DNA of 64,000 nucleotides from the NCBI GenBank assembly GCA_963738835.1, contig CAVTYH010000001.1, positions 1,612,001-1,676,000 on the forward strand, given 5' to 3'. A program made the position numbers and the translations under genes. This stretch comes from CAVTYH01 sp963738835. GTDB lineage: Bacteria; Planctomycetota; Planctomycetia; Pirellulales; JADZDJ01. Positions 50,931 to 59,883 of the stretch are shown here, piece by piece; the first letter of the stretch is position 1, and each line of letters opens with the position of its first letter. A model generated the notes under the pieces. The model ran no database searches and was not told the origin of the DNA. It was given only the letters and a program-made list of their open reading frames with translations.

Positions 50931-53126
50931 CGGCGGCCTCCCGTGGCGGCCTTGTGGGGCGGAGGCGCAAACGGATGTGATGGTGACGCGTGTGTCTCGT
51001 CGTCAAGCCCTGGGGTTGCGGGCATCGTCGCCGCGATGGTCCCTGGGCTTGGAGCAAGCTGTCCATTGGTTGCTTCGCCGTTGGCATCCGTCTTATGCAA
51101 AAATCCCGGCATCCTCACCCCCGCCCTCTCCCAGAGGGAGAGGGAGCTAGAGCGTCGCCGCTTCGGCAGGCACAAAATGGCTTCGGCAAGCATCGCCCCA
51201 ATCATCGTGCACACAAACAATCGCCAAATTTCATGCGCCAGCGAATTGGCGGCACCCGCCTGCCATCGACCTGATCGAATTCGAAACCACTGAATAACTC
51301 ATCCTTCACTTGGTTTCGTCCAACACCGTCGCATGATCTTCCGCATGCGGAGCGGTTGACCGATAGCATTTGCTCGCCCACCGCATAAACACCGGCTTGC
51401 GACGGATATTCCAACGACAAAGCATGCGGCGGGCCGGCGATCTGCTTCCACGGATTCGAATCGTCCAACGGAAGATCGCCCGCCACAACTTGTCGTGTGT
51501 TGCCCAACACCGACGAACCAGAGGCCAAAGCCCGTTGAATGGCGACATAAAACACGACGCCATCGATCGCCAGCGACGAATCGCCCGGCGAGGGCGTCGT
51601 GCAGCAAAAATACACACCACCATGATCGCTGCGCTGCGTGCCAATAAGGGAGCCCCGCCGTGCAGCGTGGCCAGTGGCGTGAACTCGCCCGATTCAAATG
51701 GCAGAACCGCCGCACGTGCAATTCTCCCACCGGCAGTGCGCGCGCCGCTTTAGCGTGTGGGCCAACAAATCTTCGTCGCCGCGCCAAGTTTCCACCGAAA
51801 TCTCCTCCGGCGGCTCCTCCCACGATTGCCAGGCAATGCCATAGAATTGGGACTCGTCGGGGCTGGCCGGCGAGGAAAGAAAATTACCACACCGCCGCGG
51901 GCCACGAACGAGCGCATGCAGCTCCGCCGCATCGCCAGTCGGCAAGCGGCGATTGCCATAATAACAGCGCCACTTTTTCCCATTCCACGTTGCCCAGATC
52001 GGCGGAGTTGATCACTTCCGATTTTCCCTCGACGTTCGGATCTCTGGCGATTTCGGCGGCCAATTGCTGGGCATGGACCGCTTGCGGATCGTCGGCCACA
52101 ACATGGTTTGCTGCGGCGGCGGTTCGTCGTAGACGAAGTAAAAATCGTTGTCGGCTGGGTTCAAATCGGCTGGAATCGAAACGTGCCCCCAGCCGCGCTT
52201 CTGATCTTTGGCCAGCGGAATGGGATGATCTTTCAGATCGAACTCCGCCCCGGCCATGTCGACGGAAATCTCCGATCGCGCCCCGTCGATTTCGAACTGC
52301 AGTGGCAATCGTGAGCTTGGCCGCATCCCCTTCGTTCGCGCACGAGATGCAGCGACACCAGTAAATTGGCTCCCTCGGCGGTCGGTTTCACGGCGAACGC
52401 CGGTCACGCACACCGAGAGATTGCCTGGCGTCGGGTCGGGCATCGGCCAAGCAAATGGAACCGCACGCTCTGCTTGAATCCGCAAAGTCCCTCGCGCAGC
52501 GACTGCCAGCGGCCGCTATCGGGCGTTCCAATCGTTGCCGCGCAGATCGGAGCAGATCCACATATCGGTACTGACCTGCACGATTGGCTTGAGATAATCG
52601 TAAGCGGCTTGTAACATCGCCGGCAGATCGGCCGAGGGACTCGTGGCGTTGCCGACTGGCCGAATTCAACAGTCCCTCGGGCGATTCCAACTCGATTGGC
52701 TTGCAACTGACGCTGTCGATCAGCACCCAATGCTTGGAGCCGAGCGTCGATAATGTCGCGACTAATTGCCGGATTCCGGTTTCGCAATTTCGTGGCTGGC
52801 AGCCGATGGCAGATTGTTGCATGCTGGGGGAGCGATCAAGCAGAATGATCGTCGTATCGGGCCGGCCGCCCGCCGCCAGTCCCAACCAGCCGCTGGCCAG
52901 CGGCCGGCTACAGCAAACACCAGTGCCGCAACCACCGCCATGCGAAACGCCAAATCAACCATTGCCGCAGCCGAGCATAGCCGCGCGACATGCGATTGGC
53001 CGCCAGCAAAAACATCATCGCTGCCCAGTGAATGGTCTGATAACGCCGCTGATTGATCAGATGGATGATGATCGGCAATGCGATCAGTGGCAGAGCGATC
53101 AGCAGCAGTGGTTGAAGAAAGCTCAC
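50927..53126 (-). CDS. BatA-domain VWA membrane protein, heavily frameshifted; 3' end uncertain
   Basis: The GTG start at 53126 gives the BatA N-terminal domain (SFLQPLLLIALPLIALPIII, HLINQRRYQTIHWAAMMFL, RMSRGYARLRQWLI). The next frames give a second helix (MAVVAALVFAVAGRWPAAGW) and a VWA domain with the MIDAS IILLDRSPSMQQ. More fragments follow (FEIDGARSEISVDMAGAEFDL; EVINSADLGNVEWEKVALLL) and a final helix near VCTMIGAMLAEAIL. Many indels are needed. The open frame runs on through two repeat sequences to a TGA overlapping the next start. With one base restored it would instead stop at the TAG at 51147-51149, right after the last helix. I prefer the latter but cannot decide. Confidence 0.7.
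51006..51148. repeat. Tract of two dispersed repeats at the 3' end of the BatA gene
   Basis: 51006-51051 is the second copy of repeat family 2 (compare 5285-5330, about six mismatches in 46). 51107-51148 holds CTCCCTCTCCC/GGGAGAGGGAG, a palindromic word also found at 61764-61801 in variant form (CCCTCGCCC..GGGGAGAGGG..GGGGTGAGGG). Both are normally intergenic sequences. Confidence 0.7.
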
Positions 53127-54039
53127 CGCCTCCTCCGTGCCTTGTTCTGCCGACTAGAAACCGCATGAGCGTCTGTTCGTAATCTTCATCAACGGTCACG
53201 CGGTGATAGTCGATCTGCCGATCTCGCAGCACCATTTGCTTATCCCGCTATCAAATAGTTTGCGAGCACCTGTAAATAACGCTCGGCGATTTCGTTCGGC
53301 TCGGCGAACACGGCCGGGCCGCCTTCCATGTCCAAAAACCGCATCGGCCGGCGGAAATCGAAATTCCAATTCCAGCGGATCAAGCAAATGAAACGCTGCG
53401 ATATCGTGCTTGCGGAACCGCAAATGCTCGAAGCAGCTCCGCAGCTCATCGGCCTCAACAAAGAAATCCGAAATGATGACGATCAGTGCCCGTTGGCGGA
53501 ATGTCTCGCCCAGTTCGTGCAAAATGGAAACGAGCTGCGTTTCCCCTTTCGGCCTGGCACGCTCCAATAGATCGTAAACAATTCTCAAATGCGCCGGATT
53601 TCGCCGCGGCGGAATCGAGCGACACAATGCCGTCGGCCACGCATGAAAGCCCGACGGCATCGCCTTGCTGCACTGCCATCCAGCCCAGGGCGGCGGCAAT
53701 TCGCCGGCCAAATTCAATCTTGGTGATGTTCTTGGAACCGAAGCCCATCGAGCCGCTGGTGTCGAGCACCAGGCAACACCGCAAATTCGTGTCGGCCTCG
53801 AACTCTTTCACATAGAAGCGGTCCGATCGGCCGTAAGCCCGCCAATCGAGCCGCCGCAGATCGTCGCCCGGCACATACTTGCGGTACTCGGCGAATTCGA
53901 CGCTGGCCCCACGATGCGGACTGGGATGCCGGCCCGAAACATTCCCCTGCATCGGCTTGCGCGACATTAGCGGAATGCCCGCCAAGCGCGACAGCACGCG
54001 GGTATCGACAAACGTTCGAATTCGACGATCAGCAAGCAT
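53123..54039 (-). CDS. DUF58 protein (VWA-fold), frameshifted at the C-terminal part
   Basis: About 305 residues. The DUF58 hallmark FAEYRKYVPGDDLRRLDWRAYGRSDRFYVKEFEADT is followed by VLDTSGSMGFGS, the MIDAS-like motif, and IEFGRRIAAALGWMAVQQGDAVGL. The frame changes several times after residue 150 (RALIVIISDFFVEADELRSCFEHLRF; ERYLQVLANYLIAG; DYHRVTVDEDYEQTLMRFL). A final shift gives QNKARRRR and a TGA that overlaps the GTG start of the BatA gene (GTGA), so the pair are translationally coupled. DUF58 proteins pair with MoxR ATPases in envelope or enzyme-maturation functions. Confidence 0.82.
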
Positions 54040-54098
54040 GGCATTTCACCGCAGAGACGCCGAGACGCGGAGCGGGCCGCACTCGCAAAGTTCGTTGG

Positions 54099-54584
54099 TC
54101 ATTTCTTGACGGCCGACTTCAGCATCTGTTCTGGAACAAAATCCAAAAGCCGAAACTGGTGAATAATGGTTCCGGGCACCGGAACCGCATCTTCCCCCGT
54201 TCCTGCCAAGGCGCTATCGCTGAGGTCAAACTTGGACTCGGCTATATCATCGGCGGAGATGGAAAAATCAAAGGTGTTGCCCTGCTTCTTGCCAAACGAC
54301 GGCATATCGATCGTCGCCATCAGCTTGCCTTGATGATAAATGGCAAGGTGTGCGACGTGATACATCGGTCGGGCAACGTTGTGCTTGATGGTGAAGTTAA
54401 TGAGGCCATCTTTGCCCTGAGTAACATCCACAGAAAACTCATCCGGATGGCCGCGCACATATTCAGGAGTTACTGCGCGCTCCACCGTAAGAGCAAATGC
54501 CGCGGCAGCAAAAATTGCCAGGAAACATGATGCAATGATCGGCCAGCCAAGCGTATCGATTATTTTCCTGATCATCGATTTCAT
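54099..54584 (-). CDS. Hypothetical membrane-anchored beta protein inside the MoxR operon
   Basis: A 161-residue protein. One N-terminal helix (LGWPIIASCFLAIFAAAAFALTV) is followed by an extracytoplasmic beta-rich domain (FSVDVTQGKDGLINFTIKHNVARPMYHVAHLAIYHQGKLMATIDMPSFG). I recognise no family. It lies between MoxR and DUF58, which are usually adjacent, so it is an insertion into the standard gene order. The frame is intact. Confidence 0.75.
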   Translation of the reverse strand: MKSMIRKIIDTLGWPIIASCFLAIFAAAAFALTVERAVTPEYVRGHPDEFSVDVTQGKDGLINFTIKHNVARPMYHVAHLAIYHQGKLMATIDMPSFGKKQGNTFDFSISADDIAESKFDLSDSALAGTGEDAVPVPGTIIHQFRLLDFVPEQMLKSAVKK

Positions 54585-54640
54585 GTTTCTTCCTCTTTCC
54601 TCTCTGCGTCTGGTGCGCCCGGCGGTTGAATTGATTTTGG

Positions 54641-55672
54641 CTACGTTTCCTCGCCCGATTCTTCGATCAACCGGCGCACAATATCTTTGGCGCTAATTCC
54701 TTCGGCCTGCGCGGCAAAGGTGGTCACCAGCCGATGCGTCAGCACCGGTGCGGCCACTTCTTGCACGTCTTCCAGCCGCACCATGTAACTGCCCAAGAGC
54801 GCAGCCCGGGCTTTCGCGCCGAAAATCAAGTTTTGCACGGCACGTGGACCGGCGCCCCAGGAAACCAAGGGACGCAACCATTCCGGGGCCGAGCCCCCCG
54901 TGGGCCGGGTTTGTCGCGCCAACCGGGCAGCATATGAATAAATGTGGTCGGGCACCGGCACGCGCCGCACGACATCTTGATGCGCAATCACATCCTCCGC
55001 GTGCATTAAATGATCGAGTTCCGGCAACGCATCGCCCGTCGTGGTGCGGGCAATCTGAATTTCCTCGGCTTCGGAGGGATAATCGAGTTCGATCAAAAAC
55101 ATGAACCGATCGAGCTGCGCTTCCGGCAACGGATAAGTTCCTTCCTGTTCCACCGGGTTTTGCGTAGCCAGCACCAGAAACGGCGCCACCAGCTTGAACG
55201 TTTTGCCCACCGCCGTGACCTTATATTCCTGCATCGCCTCGAGCATGGCGGCTTGCGTTTTCGGTGGCGCCCGGTTGATTTCGTCGGCCAGCACAATGTT
55301 CGCAAACACCGGCCCGTGGACGAACTGAAATTCGCGCCGGCCACTGACGCCATCCTGCAAAATGTCGGTGCCGGTAATGTCCATCGGCATCAGGTCGGGC
55401 GTGAACTGAATGCGGCTGAACTTCAGCGACATGGTCTCGGCCAGCTTGCTCACCAAGAGCGTCTTGGCCAGCCCTGGCACGCCCATCAACAAGGCATGAC
55501 CGCGGGCGAACAGGCAAATCGAAAGCTGCTCGATGACTTTGTCTTGCCCGACAATCACCCGGGCTAATTCCCTCCGCAGCCGATCATGGGCGGTGCGTAA
55601 CCGATCGATGGCCTGAACATCGTCTTCGCTCAGCCGGGTGGAAGTCTCGGCAGGCGCGATGGCATCTATCAT
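54641..55672 (-). CDS. MoxR-family AAA+ ATPase
   Basis: A 343-residue cytoplasmic ATPase. Walker A is GVPGLAKT (residues 64-71), Walker B/sensor region is NIVLADEINRAPPKTQAAMLEAMQE, sensor 1 is LVLATQNPVEQEGTYPLPEAQLDRFMF, and the lid domain follows. MoxR ATPases act with VWA proteins as chaperones in assembling enzyme complexes or controlling envelope stress. It is the first gene of the long minus-strand operon; downstream genes for DUF58, BatA/VWA and VWA/GATase proteins are its expected partners. Complete and in frame. Confidence 0.95.
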   Translation of the reverse strand: MIDAIAPAETSTRLSEDDVQAIDRLRTAHDRLRRELARVIVGQDKVIEQLSICLFARGHALLMGVPGLAKTLLVSKLAETMSLKFSRIQFTPDLMPMDITGTDILQDGVSGRREFQFVHGPVFANIVLADEINRAPPKTQAAMLEAMQEYKVTAVGKTFKLVAPFLVLATQNPVEQEGTYPLPEAQLDRFMFLIELDYPSEAEEIQIARTTTGDALPELDHLMHAEDVIAHQDVVRRVPVPDHIYSYAARLARQTRPTGGSAPEWLRPLVSWGAGPRAVQNLIFGAKARAALLGSYMVRLEDVQEVAAPVLTHRLVTTFAAQAEGISAKDIVRRLIEESGEET

Positions 55673-55716
55673 GCGCGGGTCCCTCTCGATTTCTGTTCCT
55701 GGAAGGTTGAAAAATA

Positions 55717-55790
55717 GGGGCTCGGGAGTCGTTTTCGGATCGAGTTGTTAGCCGATGATCAAAAAGCAGTCGGAAACAGCTCCCGACCCC
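55717..55790. repeat. Inverted repeat upstream of the MoxR operon
   Basis: GGGGCTCGGGAG (55717-55728) and CTCCCGACCCC (55780-55790) are near-complements with one bulge, spaced by 51 nt. This is 45 bp upstream of the MoxR start, so it may overlap the operon promoter. The rest of the 55673-56530 gap shows no gene I can support. Confidence 0.5.
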
Positions 55791-56530
55791 CATTCGGTCA
55801 CCAACCGTTTACAGAGTTTCTCCGCAGAGTATTGTTGCCGCCACCATTAGACGACTGGCAGTGGAAGAAGTTTCAAAATCTTGTTCCTTGCTCTAATTCA
55901 GAGATTACTCCGATCAGGGCGTAAGAGTGTCGGCAATCTGATGACATACGGTTGCGGATCGAGCTTGAAATCCCCCGGTTGGTTGCCTTTTTCAGGCTCT
56001 CTATCCCTTTTCTAACCCCGACAAAGGAGTGGTGTACCGATTGCGCCCCGACGAAAAGCAAATCCTGCACCGTAATTCGCTTCTTGCCACTGACTCTTGA
56101 GACGCGTAACTCGAAAAATCCTTAGCCCGACCAGCGGGGGACCGCCCGAGTTCGATTATGCCCGCCCCCACGGCAATAATCCAGCTTTCGCCTGGCGAGA
56201 AAAACGAAAAAACCAAATTACCCAGCTTACGGCAGGCCGAGGGCAATTCTAGCCGAATGCGGCGGGTTAGAGTGTCACCGCTGTGTAACGCCGGAGACGG
56301 CGAAGGCCGGGATTTTATTGGTCGACTCATCTGACCAATTGGGTGTTGGTTCACTTTGAATTTGGCTGCTGTGCTGATTTGCAAGGCGGATCGGGTATGA
56401 TGGGGGGATAAAAGAAAATCCCCCAGAGCCATTAACCCGGCGAGAGTGTGCAAGTGCGGCGATGATCGTCACGGGTGGAGTTTTGATCTTAAGTCGGCGA
56501 GTTGCACAAAAAGTCAGTAAGCGAGTCTGA

Positions 56531-56803
56531 TTAAGGAAAAGCAGGCGGCTCTTCCTTCCAATCTTTCCTCCACGCATTGTCGATCGGTTTTATTACTTGC
56601 AGCATGGTTTGATCGGAAACGGTCGGTCGCAGCTTTTCAATCATCTTGCGCTGAGCACGATAGCCCTCAACCGCAGTTTCGTGGGCTTTCATGTATTCCT
56701 GCCGTTGCCGCTCTCGAATCCTCGGCAGCCATAGGCCAAGGAAAATGGCAATTACTGCAACAGCTATCAGCATTCCGCTCAGTGAAAACTGCTTACGTTT
56801 CAT
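56531..56803 (-). CDS. Small single-pass membrane protein
   Basis: A 90-residue protein starting MKRKQFSLSGMLIAVAVIAIFLGLWLP: a basic N terminus and one helix, then a charged helical tail (RERQRQEYMKAHETAVEGYRAQRK). Short proteins of this plan are abundant in planctomycetes. An in-frame ATG 42 nt upstream would overlap the preceding gene by 23 nt; the later start leaves a 19-nt gap and a GGGG ribosome-binding site. No family recognised. Confidence 0.65.
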   Translation of the reverse strand: MKRKQFSLSGMLIAVAVIAIFLGLWLPRIRERQRQEYMKAHETAVEGYRAQRKMIEKLRPTVSDQTMLQVIKPIDNAWRKDWKEEPPAFP

Positions 56804-56822
56804 CGGCCCCAATTCTACAAAT

Positions 56823-57122
56823 TCAGACGGATTTATTTTCGCCATCTGGACGCAACTTCATTGCACCGGGAAACGCGGCATTCAGTTTAGCAACTGTTGT
56901 AGAGGCTACTTTGCGATTTGGATTCTGTGCGGATTCTGATTGCGCCCCGGTAGTCATCGCGCGAATTTGTTCAGCGACATCCGGTTCTAGGCCCCAAGTT
57001 GAATAGCAATTGCATCCAGCAACTGGGCATGTTATCCAGCCGTCTGTCACCGGTGGCCCATAACCGTTCAGGTTATGGTCGGCAAGCATATGCCCGCAGA
57101 TGTTGCACAGTTCATTTCCCAT
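56823..57122 (-). CDS. Small Cys-rich (zinc-ribbon-like) protein
   Basis: A 99-residue cytoplasmic protein. CNICGHMLADHN and ITCPVAGCNC give two or three pairs of Cys that could hold one zinc ion. The C-terminal half is Ala/Ser/Asn-rich without a fold I recognise. It is followed on the same strand by the small membrane protein at 56531-56803, so the two may be an operon. Confidence 0.6.
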   Translation of the reverse strand: MGNELCNICGHMLADHNLNGYGPPVTDGWITCPVAGCNCYSTWGLEPDVAEQIRAMTTGAQSESAQNPNRKVASTTVAKLNAAFPGAMKLRPDGENKSV

Positions 57123-57242
57123 GCCCCGCATTGTAACCGATCAGCGGTGCGGGATGATGGCTGGTTTTGATGTTCCACGACTGCCACGCTACACTAACCC
57201 TACCCGCCGCGTGGGAAACGAAAATGACTCGTTAATGACGCC

Positions 57243-57665
57243 ATGAGAACAGAAACACTTGACGTGTACTGGACCGTACAAAATGGGAAACGGTTCACCA
57301 TCGCACGGTCGGAAAACGAAGCCTGGAAGTCGTTGGAGAACTATTCCAGATACAGCGATAATCCTGTCGGATGGACGGTTGAAAAAACTACCGAGAACGT
57401 TCCAATCGCTGTTGGCAAGCCCTTCATTGCCAGCCGCACGATTCTGGAACAGAATAATCAGGGAAAATTTATCGAAGTACAGGATGGAATCAGTGCCCCT
57501 CATATAGCATGGCTATGTCCGATCTGCGGTGAGAGCCACACTTGTGACCTCTGCTGTGATTCTGAATGTGAATCACTCGTAGCCGAAAGTCCTCAGCTAT
57601 GGTTCTGTAGCCGAGGGAAAGGAATTGTTCTGGTCGAATGGGATTCTGATCGCAACGAGGTTTGA
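57243..57665 (+). CDS. Hypothetical protein with C-terminal Cys cluster
   Basis: A 140-residue protein. An N-terminal alpha/beta part (DVYWTVQNGKRFTIARSENEAWKSLENY) is followed by a zinc-binding-like cluster CPICGESHTCDLCCDSECES. Codon use is less GC-biased than the hydrolase genes to the left. Two bases separate it from the short gene that follows. No family recognised. The facing gene at 56823 also encodes a small Cys-rich protein. Confidence 0.6.
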   Translation: MRTETLDVYWTVQNGKRFTIARSENEAWKSLENYSRYSDNPVGWTVEKTTENVPIAVGKPFIASRTILEQNNQGKFIEVQDGISAPHIAWLCPICGESHTCDLCCDSECESLVAESPQLWFCSRGKGIVLVEWDSDRNEV

Positions 57666-57668
57666 CCA

Positions 57669-57803
57669 ATGCGTCTCCGCTTCACCATTCGCGACTTGCT
57701 CTGGCTGATTGTGGTTGTCGCGCTGGCGGTGGGGTGGTTCAGGTACCGATGCGGCCGCTCATTTGCCAATTGCCTGCTGCCACTATCGCTAACCGTCCGT
57801 TAG
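57669..57803 (+). CDS. 44-residue single-helix membrane peptide
   Basis: MRLRFTIRDLLWLIVVVALAVGW is a recurrent planctomycete N terminus; it is normally followed by a helical coiled tail but here by 21 unrelated residues and a TAG. It has one transmembrane helix. It starts 3 nt after the previous stop. It may be a truncated relative or a real small protein. Confidence 0.6.
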   Translation: MRLRFTIRDLLWLIVVVALAVGWFRYRCGRSFANCLLPLSLTVR

Positions 57804-57813
57804 AATGTGAGGC

Positions 57814-58680
57814 ATGCCGATCAGTGATTCGATTCTTGCGCAACTAGAGGACAAAAACCAATATAAATGGTTAAGTGATAGCCTCATATCCGTCATTAAA
57901 AAATCGACGATTCCCATTTTGGTGAACCAGGGAGAAATTTATCGGCAGCATGGCACAGGGACGTTGCTTCGAGTTGCGGAACGATCATTTCTAGTTACGG
58001 CGGCCCATGTATTTCGGAGCGCACAACAAAACAATCTCACATTGTACATCGGAGCTAGCGAATCCAAGGTAGTGCCACTAAGCGGAAAATTCTATTATAC
58101 CCCTGGCGGCGAAGATGACCCGTATGATCTTGGTGTTCGTGAGTTGTCACAAAGCGTGGTTGATAATTTGAAATCACTAGAATTTGCCCGATTATTAGAC
58201 GTCATTACGCCGTCGAAAATCGACCCGGACGATCTTTATTGTCTCGCGGGGTTTCCGACATTGCTTTCAAAAGAGGCTAGTTCGGAACAAGCAATGGCTG
58301 AAAGCAAAACAATGCTGATTGTCTCACACTGCTATCGTGGATCAACTACAGCCTTGCCCAATTACGATCCTAAATTCCATATCTTGTTGCATGGGGATCG
58401 TAACGACGCTGTGCCAATTGACGGGACAAATCAAACGGTTCCAGCGAAACTAAACGGTATAAGCGGCTGCGGAATCTGGAAAACGAACATCGCTTTGGTC
58501 GAGCGAATTCAAGACTGGCGGCTGTCGAGTGCAAGGCTGATTGCTATTCAAACTTGTGTCTATGAGAGGTCACAAGTTATCCGAGGGACATTTTGGAGCG
58601 GGGTGGTTACGCTAATTGAGCGTGAGTTTCCAGAATTAGTGCCAGCGGTGAATTTGCTACTGCCTCGCCCAAATTACTGA
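57814..58680 (+). CDS. Trypsin-like serine peptidase 1 of a tandem pair
   Basis: A 288-residue protein without a signal peptide, so probably cytoplasmic. The chymotrypsin-fold triad is visible: His65 in FLVTAAHVF, Asp105 in DPYDLGVRE, and Ser217 in NGISGCGIW. The oxyanion-loop motif is GISGCG rather than GDSGGP. The gene is noticeably AT-richer than the rest of the window, consistent with lateral transfer. It is 33 bp upstream of a second, divergent peptidase of the same fold and close to an IS630 element. Cytoplasmic trypsin-like proteins of this kind occur in bacterial conflict islands, but no effector domain is seen here. Confidence 0.8.
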   Translation: MPISDSILAQLEDKNQYKWLSDSLISVIKKSTIPILVNQGEIYRQHGTGTLLRVAERSFLVTAAHVFRSAQQNNLTLYIGASESKVVPLSGKFYYTPGGEDDPYDLGVRELSQSVVDNLKSLEFARLLDVITPSKIDPDDLYCLAGFPTLLSKEASSEQAMAESKTMLIVSHCYRGSTTALPNYDPKFHILLHGDRNDAVPIDGTNQTVPAKLNGISGCGIWKTNIALVERIQDWRLSSARLIAIQTCVYERSQVIRGTFWSGVVTLIEREFPELVPAVNLLLPRPNY

Positions 58681-58713
58681 AATACGGCTGCCTGTGAAAA
58701 AGTAGAGGAAACA

Positions 58714-59508
58714 ATGTCGGAAAATGCGCTAGCCAAAGCGTATCACGACCGGGTGGCCACGCAGACGGTTTTGATTCGTCGATTTTTCAAGGACGAGGCC
58801 GGGAACGATATCGTCAGCCACGGAACCGGAGTGATTATTGCGCACGAAACGATCAGCAAGTACAAGGGCCTTCACATTGCAACCGCCGGGCACGTATTGG
58901 ATGGTTTCGGCGAGGGAAAATCAATGTGGGAGGTTTCTCGAATCGAAAAGGACGAAGCGGGGCGATGTACCGAGGTCCGGCAAACATTCCGCGATAAGGG
59001 GACGTGGAGTTCGTACCCCAGGATTATTTCGTGCAAGTATCTGCGTGACTGCGACATTGGATTGATCGCCGTGGAAAACCGTGTCGATGGGGATGAACAC
59101 CGACTTATGATTGATCCGGCCAAGTTTCCGCAACTCAAGGTTGCTCCAATGGCTGGTTATCTACATCCCGGAGCAAGGGTTGCGTGGGCCGGGTTTCCGG
59201 GTTTCGTGGCGGATATGACTGGCGCGTTTAATATGTGCTATTTTGAAGGCATCGTTTCCGCAGTTCCACCCAATCCGCCCGTCTATCTTGTCGATGGCCA
59301 CAGTGCCCCAGGCGTGAGCGGAGGGCCGTTGTGGATACTACAAGCCGATGGAGAGCCTATCATTATCGGTGTATGTATTGATTACCGCTGGCCCGATCCG
59401 ACACGTCCACTCCCAGGTCTAGTTGGCTTCTGTCCGCTGATAGTGTTGCTGAATTATGTGCGGGAATTCTGTTCGCAGCCTGCAAATCACGATAAGGCAG
59501 AGAAATGA
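58714..59508 (+). CDS. Trypsin-like serine peptidase 2 of a tandem pair
   Basis: A 264-residue protein, also without a signal peptide. The triad is His60 in HIATAGHVLDG, Asp114 in RDCDIGLIAV, and Ser202 in APGVSGGPLW. A glycine-loop GTGVIIAHE precedes the His. It shares the fold and length with its neighbour but little sequence, so it is not a recent duplicate. Its TGA overlaps the ATG of the small gene at 59505 (ATGA), coupling their translation. Expected function: a cytoplasmic peptidase that is activated by an unknown signal. Confidence 0.82.
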   Translation: MSENALAKAYHDRVATQTVLIRRFFKDEAGNDIVSHGTGVIIAHETISKYKGLHIATAGHVLDGFGEGKSMWEVSRIEKDEAGRCTEVRQTFRDKGTWSSYPRIISCKYLRDCDIGLIAVENRVDGDEHRLMIDPAKFPQLKVAPMAGYLHPGARVAWAGFPGFVADMTGAFNMCYFEGIVSAVPPNPPVYLVDGHSAPGVSGGPLWILQADGEPIIIGVCIDYRWPDPTRPLPGLVGFCPLIVLLNYVREFCSQPANHDKAEK

Positions 59509-59822
59509 AAATAATCTTTGAATTTGCTGGTGGCTCACGTGACGGGCAAACCGACGTTAGCGACGCCGGTGAACTTTACAAAGAGGGTGTCAGTTCGGAT
59601 TTGGCAATCAGCCACTACAAAATGACAGAAGACGGCACAGTTGGAAGGCAATTTTGGGTTGCCACTACCCATGCCATCAATCTAATTCACAAATTGCCGC
59701 ACGACGATCTAACGACATCTCAAGAGGCACGGTCGGAAACGTATGAAGTAACCGAACGGTTAGAAGATACAAAAACCGGGGAGATTCGGGTTCGATGCAA
59801 GTTCATCGGATACCAAGAATAG
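59505..59822 (+). CDS. Small protein coupled to the trypsin-like peptidase
   Basis: A 105-residue acidic protein, MKIIFEFAGGSRDGQTDVS followed by beta-rich sequence. No signal, helix or known domain is seen. Its start overlaps the peptidase-2 stop by 4 nt. The tight coupling suggests a partner, inhibitor or substrate of the peptidase; this is inferred from position only. A strong hairpin terminator follows. Confidence 0.65.
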   Translation: MKIIFEFAGGSRDGQTDVSDAGELYKEGVSSDLAISHYKMTEDGTVGRQFWVATTHAINLIHKLPHDDLTTSQEARSETYEVTERLEDTKTGEIRVRCKFIGYQE

Positions 59823-59883
59823 GCGAGAGCATCTCTGACGATAGACTGCGAGCGGTTTCCGACCATGTTCGATCATGGGGCAG

